Positions 47,214-56,438 are shown, numbered from the stretch's first letter. The stretch is 64,000 nucleotides of DNA from Frateuria soli (GCF_021117385.1 NZ_CP088252.1:1426001-1490000), one strand, 5' to 3'. Notes: a model not told the origin generated them from the letters alone. Program-made: numbers and translations.

Positions 47214-47627
47214 ATGACCGCTTCGCTTCGTCCCTTCGCCCGTTCCCGCGCTCTTCGCGCCCTGGGACTGATGGGCTGGCTGATGCTGGTCATCTCCTCG
47301 CTGGCCGCCGCGCCAGCAGGCATGGGACAGATCCACGAGCCTCCGATGCAGGCCGCGACCGCCATGGCCGACGGGTCGTCCCAAGGCCTGGCTCATGACG
47401 ATCACGCCCATGCGTCCTCGCACGACTGCTGTGATCAGCATGGTGACGACCCCGGCAGCGTCAGCGGACAGGCCTGCGGCTGCGTCGGGATGTGCGCCAG
47501 CGCGGTGCCACCCATGGCCCCCGGTGTGCTGATGGCTTCATGGGTTTCCGGGGGTTACGCCCAGCCGCTTCGCCTGCGTGCACCTTCCGCACCGGTCTCC
47601 CCTCCCCTGCGCCCACCTTCCGTCTGA
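47214..47627 (+). CDS. copL: CopL family metal-binding regulatory protein
   Basis: A 137-residue protein. In Xanthomonas, copL lies directly upstream of copAB and is needed for copper-induced expression. The product has a leader or membrane segment (about 15-34), a His/Cys-rich middle (HDDHAHASSHDCCDQHGDD, ACGCVGMCASAVP, about 62-101) and the typical ending RAPSAPVSPPLRPPSV. ATG 47214 was chosen; a GTG 54 bases upstream is in frame. The gene is followed by copA after 99 bases. Whether CopL acts as protein or through its mRNA cannot be decided from this sequence. Confidence 0.85.
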   Translation: MTASLRPFARSRALRALGLMGWLMLVISSLAAAPAGMGQIHEPPMQAATAMADGSSQGLAHDDHAHASSHDCCDQHGDDPGSVSGQACGCVGMCASAVPPMAPGVLMASWVSGGYAQPLRLRAPSAPVSPPLRPPSV

Positions 47628-47726
47628 TTCTCTCCCCGCTAGACCCCATGCGTGCGTAGGGCGCCCGGTGCGTCAAACGCGGCACCGATCGCGCGAACGC
47701 CGCGAAGCTTGGCATTTGGAGAGTTC

Positions 47727-49529
47727 ATGAAGTCCCGCATTCCCCCTGCCGCGACCGACCTGTCGCGGCGGCGTTTCGTCCAGGGCGTAGCCCTGGGAGG
47801 CGCCGTGGCCGGCCTGGGCCTGCTCCGCCCTGGCAGGGTCTGGGCCCTGACCAGCCCGGGCCAGCCCACCGTGCTCGCCGGCACCGATTTCCATCTCGAG
47901 GTAGCCGAGACACCCGTCAACTACACGGGCGCAGCGCGCCTGGCCACGACCGTCAATGGCAGCGTGCCGGGGCCGCTCCTGCGCTGGAAGGAAGGCACCA
48001 CGGTCGCCTTGCGCGTCACCAACCGCCTTCGCGTGCCCACCTCGATCCACTGGCACGGCATCGTCCTGCCCTTCCAGATGGATGGCGTGCCCGGCATCTC
48101 GTTCGACGGCATCGCGCCCGGGGAGACCTTCGTCTACCGCTTCGCGGTGCGCCAGTCGGGCACCTACTGGTACCACTCGCATTCGGGCTTCCAGGAACAG
48201 ACGGGCCTGTTCGGCCCGCTCGTGATCGAGCCGGCCGGCCCCGAGCGCTATCCGACCGACCGCGATTACGTGGTCATGCTCAACGACTGGACGGACGAGG
48301 ATCCCGAGCGCATCTACGTCAGGCTCAAGAAGCAGAGCGACTACTACAACTTCCACCAGCCGACCGCGCCGGACTTCCTCCGCGACGCGCGCCGGATGGG
48401 CCTGGGCGAGGCCCTGGCCCGGCGCAGGATGTGGAACCGGATGCGCATGAATCCGACCGACCTGTCGGACGTTGGCGGCCATACCTACACGTACCTGATG
48501 AACGGCCAGGCGCCGGCCGGCAATTGGACGGGGCTGTTCAAGCCGGGTGAGAAGATCCGCCTGCGCTTCATCAACGGCTCCGCCTCCACCATCTTCGACG
48601 TGCGCATTCCAGGCCTGAAGATGACGGTGATCTCGGCCGATGGCCAGGACGTGGCGCCCGTGCCAGTGGACGAGTTCCGGATCTCCGTGGCCGAAACCTA
48701 CGATGTGGTCGTGGAGCCGCAGGACGAGCGCGCCTACACGTTGTTCGCACAGGCGATCGATCGCACGGGCTACGCCCGCGGCACCCTGGCCCCACGCGAG
48801 GGCATGGAGGCGGACGTCCCGGCCGTCGACCCGCGCGTGTGGCTGAGCATGAAGGACATGATGGGTGCGATGCCCATGGGCGCCGCCGGTCATGGCGACC
48901 ATCAGCAGGGCGCGATGCACGAGATGCTCGGCGAGGCGGCGGGCGGCATGCCGGGCATGGACATGTCCGGCACGCGTGGGCCAGGCGCAATGACCGCGGA
49001 CGGCACGTTCCGGGTCCGCCACGCCCGTACCGAATACGGGCCGGGCGTTGACATGCGCGTCGACATGCCCCGCACCAGCCTGGACGATCCGGGCGTGGGC
49101 CTGCGCGACAACGGGCGGCGGGTGCTGACCTACGCGGACCTGCGCTCGCTGGACGGCCCGATCGACCCCCGCGAGCCCGAGCGCGAGATCGAACTGCACC
49201 TGACGGGCAACATGGAACGCTTCATGTGGTCGTTCGACGGCCAGAAGTTCTCCGAGGCGAAACCCGTGCACTTCAACTTCGGCGAGCGCCTGCGCATCGT
49301 CCTGGTCAACGACACCATGATGAACCACCCGATCCACCTGCACGGCATGTTCAGCGAGCTGGAAGATCCGCAGGGTCGGTTCATCGCCCGGAAACACACC
49401 GTCAACGTGCAGCCGGCACAGCGGATCAGCTACCGGGTGACCGCCGACAATCCAGGACGCTGGGCCTACCACTGCCACCTGATGTACCACATGGAGGCGG
49501 GCATGTTCCGCGAGGTGGTGGTGTCATGA
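47727..49529 (+). CDS. copA: Copper resistance multicopper oxidase CopA
   Basis: Periplasmic oxidase that binds and oxidises Cu(I). The 600-residue product has a Tat signal (SRRRFVQGVALGG, residues 13-25) and all copper-site motifs: HWHG (108-111), HSHSG (150-154), HPIHLHG (about 534-540) and HCHLMYHMEAGM (582-593). A Met-rich insert (MKDMMGAMPMGAAGH and AGGMPGMDMSG, about 375-415) is typical of the CopA subfamily. GGAG stands 6-7 bases before ATG 47727. The stop overlaps the copB start by 4 bases. Confidence 0.96.
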   Translation: MKSRIPPAATDLSRRRFVQGVALGGAVAGLGLLRPGRVWALTSPGQPTVLAGTDFHLEVAETPVNYTGAARLATTVNGSVPGPLLRWKEGTTVALRVTNRLRVPTSIHWHGIVLPFQMDGVPGISFDGIAPGETFVYRFAVRQSGTYWYHSHSGFQEQTGLFGPLVIEPAGPERYPTDRDYVVMLNDWTDEDPERIYVRLKKQSDYYNFHQPTAPDFLRDARRMGLGEALARRRMWNRMRMNPTDLSDVGGHTYTYLMNGQAPAGNWTGLFKPGEKIRLRFINGSASTIFDVRIPGLKMTVISADGQDVAPVPVDEFRISVAETYDVVVEPQDERAYTLFAQAIDRTGYARGTLAPREGMEADVPAVDPRVWLSMKDMMGAMPMGAAGHGDHQQGAMHEMLGEAAGGMPGMDMSGTRGPGAMTADGTFRVRHARTEYGPGVDMRVDMPRTSLDDPGVGLRDNGRRVLTYADLRSLDGPIDPREPEREIELHLTGNMERFMWSFDGQKFSEAKPVHFNFGERLRIVLVNDTMMNHPIHLHGMFSELEDPQGRFIARKHTVNVQPAQRISYRVTADNPGRWAYHCHLMYHMEAGMFREVVVS

Positions 49530-51022
49530 GGCGCTTCCCTCGTTTCCGCTTGTTGACGAGCCTGGCGCTGGCCGCGGCCTTGCTTGCGTCGATGCCGCTT
49601 GCCGGCCGCGCACAGACGGCTCCCGCCCCGACCTCCAGCACACCCATGGACGCCATGCCGAACATGGACGACGGCAGCATGGAAGGCATGGCGATGCCGG
49701 CCACAGCCGGCACGGTGATGCCGGCTGCGCCCGCTGCGAAGGTTGCGCCTTCATCCATGCATCACGGGCACCGGATGGGCCCGACCGCCGCTCCCGCGGC
49801 AGCCCCGAATCCGCCGACGGCTGAAAAGACGGACGCGACCCATCAGGTCTCACCGCCGGATGCCATGCAGGTAACGCGAAGCATGGACCATGGTGCGATG
49901 CAGGGCATGGACCATGGTGCGATGCAGGGCATGGACCATGGCGCGATGCAGGGCATGGACCATGGTGCGATGCAGGGCATGGACCACGACTCGATGCAGG
50001 GCATGGATCATGGTGCGATGCAGGGCATGGATCATGGTGCGATGCAGGGCATGGATCATGGCGCGATGCAGGGCATGGACCACGACTCGATGCAGGGCAT
50101 GGATCATGGTGCGATGCAGGGCATGGATCATGGCGCGATGCGGGGCATGGACCACGACTCGATGCGGGGCATGGACCATGGCGCGATGCAGGGCATGGAC
50201 CATGGCTCCATGCGTGAGACGGATCACGGCTCCATGCGGAACATGGATCACGACCCGACACCGGGGAAATCGACGGGCATGGAGATGGGCCCGATGCAAG
50301 GCGGCAGCCCTCCCGCGGACGCGCGCGATCCGGACTACTCGGCGGGCGTGGGCCTCGGACCCTCCCACGGGCTGGACATGGCGATGGAAGACAATCCGCG
50401 CCTCACCAAGGTGATGTTGAACCAGCTGGAAGCCTTCCACGGCAAGGACAGCAGCGGCCAGCGCTGGGAGGCGGAGGGCTGGTACGGCAACGACTACGAC
50501 AAACTCTGGTTGCGCACCGAAGGCGAGCGCACCGGTGGTGCTTTGGAGAGCGGCGATCTGGAGGTGCTCTGGAGCCATGCCGTCGCCAGTTTCTGGAACA
50601 CGCAGTCGGGCGTGCGCGCCGATGCCGGACGCGGCCCGGATCGGACCTGGGCGGCCTTCGGCATCCAGGGACTGGCGCCGTACTGGTTCGAGACGGAAGC
50701 GACCGGTTATGTGGGGCCTGCCGGTCGTACGGCGGCGCGGGTGCGGATCGAGTACGAACTGCTCCTCACGCAGCGCCTGATCCTCCAGCCGGAACTGGAA
50801 GCCAACCTCTACGGCAGGAGCGACCCTGCCCGCCGCCTGGGCGCCGGCTTGTCCGACGCCGAGTTCGGCCTGCGGTTACGCTACGAAATCCGACGCGAGT
50901 TCGCGCCCTACATCGGCGTCGTCTGGACGCGTCGCTTCGGTGGCACCGCCGACTTCGCACGGGCCGAGGGCGAGGGCATCTTCGACCGGCAATGGGTGGC
51001 CGGTTTCCGTATCTGGTTCTGA
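49526..51022 (+). CDS. copB: Copper resistance outer-membrane protein CopB with long MDHGAMQG repeat
   Basis: A 498-residue outer-membrane protein. The signal peptide ends GRA-QT (about 30). The N-terminal half is Met/His-rich and includes 16 tandem 8-residue units of MDHGAMQG type (residues 120-247) that would bind many copper ions. The C-terminal part (about 265-498, from DYSAGVGLGPSHGLDMAMEDNPRLTKVMLNQLE) is the CopB beta-barrel, ending in an aromatic residue (WVAGFRIWF). The repeat is longer than in the classic Pseudomonas CopB, which has five such octapeptides. The ATG overlaps the copA stop. Confidence 0.95.
   Translation: MRRFPRFRLLTSLALAAALLASMPLAGRAQTAPAPTSSTPMDAMPNMDDGSMEGMAMPATAGTVMPAAPAAKVAPSSMHHGHRMGPTAAPAAAPNPPTAEKTDATHQVSPPDAMQVTRSMDHGAMQGMDHGAMQGMDHGAMQGMDHGAMQGMDHDSMQGMDHGAMQGMDHGAMQGMDHGAMQGMDHDSMQGMDHGAMQGMDHGAMRGMDHDSMRGMDHGAMQGMDHGSMRETDHGSMRNMDHDPTPGKSTGMEMGPMQGGSPPADARDPDYSAGVGLGPSHGLDMAMEDNPRLTKVMLNQLEAFHGKDSSGQRWEAEGWYGNDYDKLWLRTEGERTGGALESGDLEVLWSHAVASFWNTQSGVRADAGRGPDRTWAAFGIQGLAPYWFETEATGYVGPAGRTAARVRIEYELLLTQRLILQPELEANLYGRSDPARRLGAGLSDAEFGLRLRYEIRREFAPYIGVVWTRRFGGTADFARAEGEGIFDRQWVAGFRIWF
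49883..50266 (+). repeat. Tandem 24-bp repeat array in copB (16 units)
   Basis: Sixteen head-to-tail 24-base units ATGGACCATGGTGCGATGCAGGGC and variants, without spacers. Codes for MDHGAMQG (ten units, nearly identical), MDHDSMQG or MDHDSMRG (units 5, 9, 12), and diverged last units. Units 7-9 and 10-12 share the order GA-GA-DS with the same silent codon choices, pointing to block duplication of three or four units. Confidence 0.95.
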
Positions 51023-51033
51023 CGGAGGCATCC

Positions 51034-52119
51034 GTGAAACAGCATCTCAAGCACTACATCATCGCCGTCGTCGCGGTGTTGGCGTTCCTGATCGTCGCGG
51101 GCCTCGCCTTCGTCTATTCGGGGCTCTACGACATCGGCGCGGACGCTCACCACACGCGCCCGGTTTACTCGCTGCTGGAGACTCTGCGCGAGCGCTCGAT
51201 CCATGTCCGCTCGGACGATATCCAGGTCCCCAACCTCGAGGACCCGCAGCTCATCCTCAAGGGTGCTGGCCAGTACGCTGCGATGTGCACCGACTGCCAC
51301 CTCAAGCCGGGCGCGGGCGATTCGGAAATCCGTCCCGGTCTCTATCCGCAGCCCCCCAAGCTCTCGCAGGTCCGCGTGGCTCCAAAGGAGGCCTTCTGGG
51401 TCATCAAGCACGGCATCAAGATGAGCGCCATGCCGGCCTGGGGCACCAGCCATGACGACGAGACGATCTGGAGCATGGTCGCCTTCCTGCAGAAGCTGCC
51501 CGACATGACGCCGCAGCAGTACCGGGACATGGTCGCCAAGGCGCCGCCGGACGAGGACATGGAGATGAGCGATGGCGACGGTGGCCACCATCACAACCAT
51601 GGCGGTGACGATGCCGGAGGGCACCACCACGCCGAGGACGGCAGCACGGTCGGCTCCAGCCAGGATGATGGTCACGGTCACGCGGACGCGTCCGCCGATA
51701 CCCGAACCGGGTCGAGGGACGGGTATACGCCCGGAGCCGCGCCCGCTGCGGAAGCGGCAGCACGGGCCTTCCACAGCGCGCTGGAACAGGGCGATCGGGC
51801 GGCCGTGCTGGGTCTGCTGACTCCGGATGCCACCATCAGCGAAGCCGGCCAGACGCAATCACCGGAGGATTACGCGGCGCACCACCTGGGTGAGGACCTG
51901 GCCTTCCTGAAGGAGGCCGAGGTGACGCCGCTGTGGATGGGATCCATGCCCATGGGCGATACCGCCATGGTCGCCAGCGACAGCCGGATCGTTACGACCG
52001 ACCACGGCAAGCCGATCGCGATCCGCAGCACGGAGCGTCTGACGCTGGAGAAGAATCGCTCGGCGTGGAAGATCTCTGCGGTGCATTGGCAGTCCGTGCC
52101 CGAGGAGATGCCGCAATGA
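51034..52119 (+). CDS. Cytochrome c domain fused to His-rich linker and NTF2-like domain
   Basis: A 361-residue protein anchored by an N-terminal membrane helix (about 8-29). A class I cytochrome c domain follows with heme motif CTDCH (85-89) and axial Met in KHGIKMSAMPAWG (about 126-138). A linker of about 50 residues is rich in His, Asp and Gly (GGHHHNHGGDDAGGHHHAEDG, about 187-215). The C-terminal 115 residues (AARAFHSALEQGDRAAVLGLLTPDATISEAG... to WKISAVHWQS) form an NTF2/SnoaL-like domain of the DUF4440 type. GTG 51034 is preceded by GGAGG at 6 bases. It follows copB by 11 bases, so it is part of the cop operon; electron transfer to or from CopA is inferred. Confidence 0.85.
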   Translation: MKQHLKHYIIAVVAVLAFLIVAGLAFVYSGLYDIGADAHHTRPVYSLLETLRERSIHVRSDDIQVPNLEDPQLILKGAGQYAAMCTDCHLKPGAGDSEIRPGLYPQPPKLSQVRVAPKEAFWVIKHGIKMSAMPAWGTSHDDETIWSMVAFLQKLPDMTPQQYRDMVAKAPPDEDMEMSDGDGGHHHNHGGDDAGGHHHAEDGSTVGSSQDDGHGHADASADTRTGSRDGYTPGAAPAAEAAARAFHSALEQGDRAAVLGLLTPDATISEAGQTQSPEDYAAHHLGEDLAFLKEAEVTPLWMGSMPMGDTAMVASDSRIVTTDHGKPIAIRSTERLTLEKNRSAWKISAVHWQSVPEEMPQ

Positions 52120-52568
52120 TGTCGCTCAAGCGCCTGTTGGGTGGCCTGGTGCTCGGTTGGGGCCTGGTCGCCCTGCCCGCCTTCGCAACCCAGACCGCCG
52201 AGGTCTACCGCGATCCGTCGTGCGGCTGCTGCGAGGCCTGGATCGCCTACCTGAAAAGCCACGGCTTCGCACCCGTCGTCCACGACGAGGCCGTCATGCC
52301 CGCGGTAAAGGCGCGGCTGGGCGTGCCGGATCGAGCCGCCTCCTGTCACACGGCGGTCGTGGGCGGCTACGTCATTGAAGGCCATGTGCCAGTCGAGGAC
52401 ATCCGCCGCCTGCTCGCCGAACGGCCTCGCGCCCGGGGTCTTGCGGCCCCGGGCATGCCCATGGGGTCGCCCGGCATGGAGATGGGGCCACCGCAGCGCT
52501 ACACCGTGGTGCTGATCGGACCGGATGGCAGCACCCGGCCATTCGCAACCCATGGACCGGCAACCTGA
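52116..52568 (+). CDS. DUF411 metal-binding protein
   Basis: A 150-residue exported protein. The leader is about 26 residues (ends PAFA-TQ). The DUF411 core is VYRDPSCGCCEAWIAYLKSHGF (CGCC motif about 35-38), then GVPDRAASCHTAVVGGYVIEGHVPVEDIRRLL with the conserved SCHTA motif. A Met-rich tail (GMPMGSPGMEMG) follows. DUF411 proteins are common in copper and silver resistance clusters and are presumed copper chaperones. ATG overlaps the stop of the cytochrome gene (ATGA). Last gene of the cop operon. Confidence 0.9.
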   Translation: MMSLKRLLGGLVLGWGLVALPAFATQTAEVYRDPSCGCCEAWIAYLKSHGFAPVVHDEAVMPAVKARLGVPDRAASCHTAVVGGYVIEGHVPVEDIRRLLAERPRARGLAAPGMPMGSPGMEMGPPQRYTVVLIGPDGSTRPFATHGPAT

Positions 52569-52736
52569 TTGCGGCCCCAAGCCGATGCCAGTGAAGCATC
52601 CCGGAAGGGAAACCTTTCGAGTGAATCCTGACCGAGATGCAGGCATCGCGCGGTCGTCCGGTGCGACAACGGGCAATCCAGGTCCGCTGTGCTCCTGCCG
52701 CAAATGCAGAGGCACCGACCTTGGCCTGGTTGCCGC

Positions 52737-53444
52737 CTATTGAGCGCGGTGCCGGTACGTCGGTCGCGGCGGCGTCCCAAGAGCCGGCTGCCCGGCATTC
52801 ACCGGTGCCGGGTCGGCAGGTGGTTCGGCTGCGGATGGGCCAGCCGCGCGCTGCAGCGATTCCGCCGCTTCATTGAGCGCGGCGGAGGGAGCGGGCCGTG
52901 TCAGCTGCAGCCAGACAGCCGCGACGGCGATGCCCCCGAACGTCAGCGGGCCGCCCGGCCAGGAGTGATTGTGGAAGACCTCCATCACGCAACCGGAAAG
53001 TGCCAGCAACAGGACAGGCCCCAGTGGCCGCCCGGCGCGCCGGAGTGATATGGCGCCGGCGATCGTCCCGGTCGCCAACGCCAGCCTGCCGACGATCGCG
53101 AGCGTCGGGCTGTCGGTTCCCCCCAGTATCGGATGCATCCAGATGGCGTCGACCGGTGTTCGCCAGAGTGCTGGCGTACTCGATGCCTGCGCGATTTGCA
53201 CGAGACTTCCGACCACGATTCCCGCGGCCGTATCGAACACCACGAAGCTGATGGCGAAGACGAAAACCGCCAGACGACATACCGCCGCGGCCATGTCGCC
53301 ACGCGTGCGCACCAGCCTCGCAATGGCAAGCGCCGACAAGGCAAAGAGCGGTACCTGGATGTAGTGCACGGTGAGCCAGGTCCGCACGTCCAGTCTCATG
53401 AGGTCTTCCGGGTGCGGGTGGAAAACCTCGAGGGTGGCCAGCAT
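52737..53444 (-). CDS. Integral membrane protein of unknown function
   Basis: A 235-residue hydrophobic protein with about five to six membrane segments (e.g. VHYIQVPLFALSALAIARLV, VCRLAVFVFAISFVVFDTAAGIVVGSLV, ALATGTIAGAISL, LGPVLLLALSGCVMEVFH, LTFGGIAVAAVWLQL) and a Pro/Ala-rich C-terminal tail. I do not recognise the family. AGGAG lies 8 bases before ATG 53444, so this start is preferred to one 24 bases upstream. It is convergent with the DUF411 gene and separated from the fusion gene by 474 bases. Its place inside the island hints at copper, but nothing in the sequence proves it. Confidence 0.7.
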   Translation of the reverse strand: MLATLEVFHPHPEDLMRLDVRTWLTVHYIQVPLFALSALAIARLVRTRGDMAAAVCRLAVFVFAISFVVFDTAAGIVVGSLVQIAQASSTPALWRTPVDAIWMHPILGGTDSPTLAIVGRLALATGTIAGAISLRRAGRPLGPVLLLALSGCVMEVFHNHSWPGGPLTFGGIAVAAVWLQLTRPAPSAALNEAAESLQRAAGPSAAEPPADPAPVNAGQPALGTPPRPTYRHRAQ

Positions 53445-53918
53445 CGCTGGAGCTCCTGCGGTCGCCATGACCTCCCGCAGCCAGGCCCGTCTGGACGCGT
53501 GACCCGTACCGATCCACCCGCTCGCTTGGCCGCATTTCAGAGGTTCCACGGACTTGCTCCCGGTTCCCTGGGTCCCGATGGGGCACACGGTTCACGGAGT
53601 CGAACGCAGAAGCGGTCTAGGTGGCGTTAATGAGCCTGCAGCCGCGTCTGCTTGGAAGGCGTCGCGGGCTCTTTTGGATGTACGTCCCCGAGCAGCTAGC
53701 GCAGGTCTTGCGCGACGCCATGCCACGGCTGCGTCGACCGGCACGGTCGAGGAATGATGCAGGTGCACCGGCAGGCAATCCCGTGTGTCCCAATTGCATT
53801 CCCTGGCGAGGGCCTTCGTTTCACTCGCGCGGAAGTTTGGACGGCGCATCGCCACTGGCGCGCCCGCGTGGTTGCCGGGTCGGACCAACGCGTTCCGACG
53901 CATCTCGGGGCCGACGCG
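53445..53918. other. 474-bp stretch without a supported gene
   Basis: Both strands have open frames with neither ribosome binding sites nor homology. The stretch lies between the unknown membrane protein gene (start at 53444) and the 3' end of the epimerase fusion gene (53919); the promoter of the former must be at its left end. Confidence 0.4.
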
Positions 53919-56438
53919 CTAAACGACAAACCGATCCCAGCCGGCGTAGTGCTCCCGGCTGCGTGGTCCGCGCGGAAGGCTCAGCCCGATCAGTGCGACA
54001 CCCAGGGCCACGCTGACGCCGGTGGCCACGGTCGAATGCCCGTGCAGGACCCATGGCGCGACCAGCAGCCAGCCGCCGAAAAGCACGTTCGCCAGCCGCA
54101 ACGCACGGGCCACTTCCGCCGTGGCGATGATCGCGACGGTGATCGTCAGCGCGCCAGTCACGTGGTCGCTGTTGGCCATCTCGCCGGACGAGCCGAGCGC
54201 CAGCCGGGTGCACATGAGGAATACGCCGATGGCCATGCTCGCCGCGAGTGTCCACGGCAGCCCCATGCCGCGGCGCGCGTCCTGCCAGAACGGCGAGACG
54301 CCGGTGAGATGGTCGTCCTGGCTCTCCTCGCCACCTTCCACCGCACCGCCGCGGAAGAACGTGGCCAGCAGGGGCTTGCCGCGGCGCCAGGTCCAGAGCA
54401 GGTACTGCCCCATCGCGATGACCTCGTCCAGCGCGAAGGGAATCATCGCCACCATCGCCAGCGCCGCGACCAGTGCCGGCGTGCTCCAGGTGCCGATGAC
54501 GATTGGCTGGATGATGATGAAGTAGATGCTGACCACGCCCAGCGGGATCACCAGGATGCCGAAGAAGGTCACCATCCAGGGCATGGTGCGCCAGCGCGCG
54601 CGGGTGCCCATCACCGCCATGAGTATTTCGAGCATGTAGCTGACCGTGCCCAGGCCGGCGTCCGGGATCGGCCAGGCCTTCGACACGCTGGAAGTGATGA
54701 TTTCCTCGGTGCCGTTGCGCGGGTCGGCCAGGCTGCCGGCGAAGAACGGCTCCCACACCGACGACACGTGGCCGAGCTGGTAGGCGGCGAGCATGCGCGA
54801 GATCAGCAGGCCGACCAGGCCGAGGGCGGCGATCGGCAGGCGCTGCGCCCCGGTCGAGGGACAGTAGCTCCAGCCGGGAGGAATGACCTTGCGGTCCATC
54901 ATCCCCTCCATGCTCATGCCGGGCATCATCACCACCAGTACCGAGAAGGCGATCGCCAGCGCGCCGACCAGCAGGTCGTTCTGGAACTGCGCGGCACTGG
55001 GGCTCCACAGCACCAGCGGCGCGAACAGCAGCCAGGTGCCGACCACCGCCACCGCCCACTGCCCGAACCAGGCGGTGCGGCGGGACAGCGACAGGGCGCC
55101 GGCAATGACGATCGCCAGACCGCTGATGACGTCGCTCCAGGCAGCCGCCGCCGCGCGCCATTCGACCGGGGGCAACTGGCGCTCCAGCGTGACCTCGTAC
55201 AGCCGGCGCGTGATGGTGGAGGGATCCATCGCGCCGGTGACCCAGGGACTGGTCATCAGCCAGAGGCCCAGGCCGATATTGGCCAGGTGCGGCCAGCGCA
55301 TTGACGACTGCCCATGGTCCATCTGCCCGTGGCCGCCTTCCTCGTGGCCGTGCGCCTTCTCGTGTCTGGGCTGTCGCCATGCCACGCGCGAGGCGTCGAG
55401 CTTGTTGGTCTCGTACCAGCCGACCGGGTCGCGACTCAGCGCGTCGGTCATTTGCGGCAGGGTCTCGCGCAGCGTGTGCGTCGGTGCCCAGCCCAGCACC
55501 TCGCGCGCCCGGCGGGTGTCGAGCAGGTAGTGGTCGTTGGCCTGCTCGACCATCCAGGGCTGGATGAACTCATCCTCCCCCAGCACGTTCGCCTGCAGCC
55601 ACACGCCGACCTCGGCCAAGCGCTCGGGTACCCGCACCGTCTTCCAGGACTCGCCGCGCAGCGACCGACCGACGATGTTCTGGATCTCGCCGTAGCCCAG
55701 TGCCTCGGGCTCGCCCACCAGCACCGGCCACTCCGCCGGCAGTTCGCCGCGCCGGGCAATCACCCGCGCGAAGGCCTCCGCCAGGTCGTCGACGTGCACG
55801 AACGACTGCCCGGCGCACAGCATCCCGGGGTAGACGTGGGACAGCACCCCGCCCTCGTAGATGCGGGCGATCTGTTCGGCGAGGAACGGCGAATGTGCCC
55901 GGTCGTCATACACCCCGGCGATGCGCATCAGCACGAGCGGGATGGAGCCGCGGCTTGCCCGCAGGGCCGCTTCCGCCTCGAGCTTGGATTCCGGATAGGC
56001 CCAGGTGGCGCCCAGCGGCGAGTCCTCGTCGATCGGTTCGCCGGGACCTTGCCTGGGCTGATGGACCAGCATCGTGCTCGCGAAGACGAACTGCTCCACG
56101 CCGAAGTCCGCCAGGGCGTCGATCAGACGCCGGCTGCCCTCGACGTTGACGCGTTCGTACAGCGGGTTCGGGGTGCCGCTGAGGTCGAAGTAGCCGGCCA
56201 GGTGGACCACCGACGCCACGTGCGTGCCGAAGCGCTTGCGCACCTCCTCCACCGCTTGCCTGACCGAGGCTTCGTCGGCCAGGTCACAGGCCAGTCGCTC
56301 GATCGCATCGCTGCGCGGGAAGCCCGGGCGATCCAGGCCGACCAGCGAGTATTCCCTGGCAAGGCGCCGGACCAGCGCACGCCCGAGAAAGCCCGCGGAC
56401 CCGGTAATCAACACGACCGGTTTGTCACGGCTGGTCAT
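53919..56438 (-). CDS. NAD-dependent epimerase/dehydratase fused to SPW and VKOR-like membrane domains
   Basis: An 839-residue fusion. Residues 1-345 are an extended SDR: G-x-x-G-x-x-G (ITGSAGFLGR, 11-20), YxxxK (Y148-K152) and NAD-side Asp. A His/Gly-rich linker (359-375) leads to membrane segments starting with an SPW repeat (HLANIGLGLWLMTSPWV, SPW at 397-399), a stretch of about eight helices, and a last SPW-like unit (RLANVLFGGWLLVAPWVLHG, 781-800). Between them, 578-680 resembles a vitamin K epoxide reductase, but its Cys residues are replaced (EEIITSSVSKAWPIP, IGTWSTPALVAA), so classic thiol chemistry is unlikely. Start at 56438. Divergent from the cus operon and its small leader gene. 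Confidence 0.8.
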   Translation of the reverse strand: MTSRDKPVVLITGSAGFLGRALVRRLAREYSLVGLDRPGFPRSDAIERLACDLADEASVRQAVEEVRKRFGTHVASVVHLAGYFDLSGTPNPLYERVNVEGSRRLIDALADFGVEQFVFASTMLVHQPRQGPGEPIDEDSPLGATWAYPESKLEAEAALRASRGSIPLVLMRIAGVYDDRAHSPFLAEQIARIYEGGVLSHVYPGMLCAGQSFVHVDDLAEAFARVIARRGELPAEWPVLVGEPEALGYGEIQNIVGRSLRGESWKTVRVPERLAEVGVWLQANVLGEDEFIQPWMVEQANDHYLLDTRRAREVLGWAPTHTLRETLPQMTDALSRDPVGWYETNKLDASRVAWRQPRHEKAHGHEEGGHGQMDHGQSSMRWPHLANIGLGLWLMTSPWVTGAMDPSTITRRLYEVTLERQLPPVEWRAAAAAWSDVISGLAIVIAGALSLSRRTAWFGQWAVAVVGTWLLFAPLVLWSPSAAQFQNDLLVGALAIAFSVLVVMMPGMSMEGMMDRKVIPPGWSYCPSTGAQRLPIAALGLVGLLISRMLAAYQLGHVSSVWEPFFAGSLADPRNGTEEIITSSVSKAWPIPDAGLGTVSYMLEILMAVMGTRARWRTMPWMVTFFGILVIPLGVVSIYFIIIQPIVIGTWSTPALVAALAMVAMIPFALDEVIAMGQYLLWTWRRGKPLLATFFRGGAVEGGEESQDDHLTGVSPFWQDARRGMGLPWTLAASMAIGVFLMCTRLALGSSGEMANSDHVTGALTITVAIIATAEVARALRLANVLFGGWLLVAPWVLHGHSTVATGVSVALGVALIGLSLPRGPRSREHYAGWDRFVV

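Noticed and set aside
49883..50266. Regular repeats that could suggest a CRISPR array
   Set aside because: Units are 24 bases head-to-tail without spacers, stay in frame and code for MDHGAMQG in copB.
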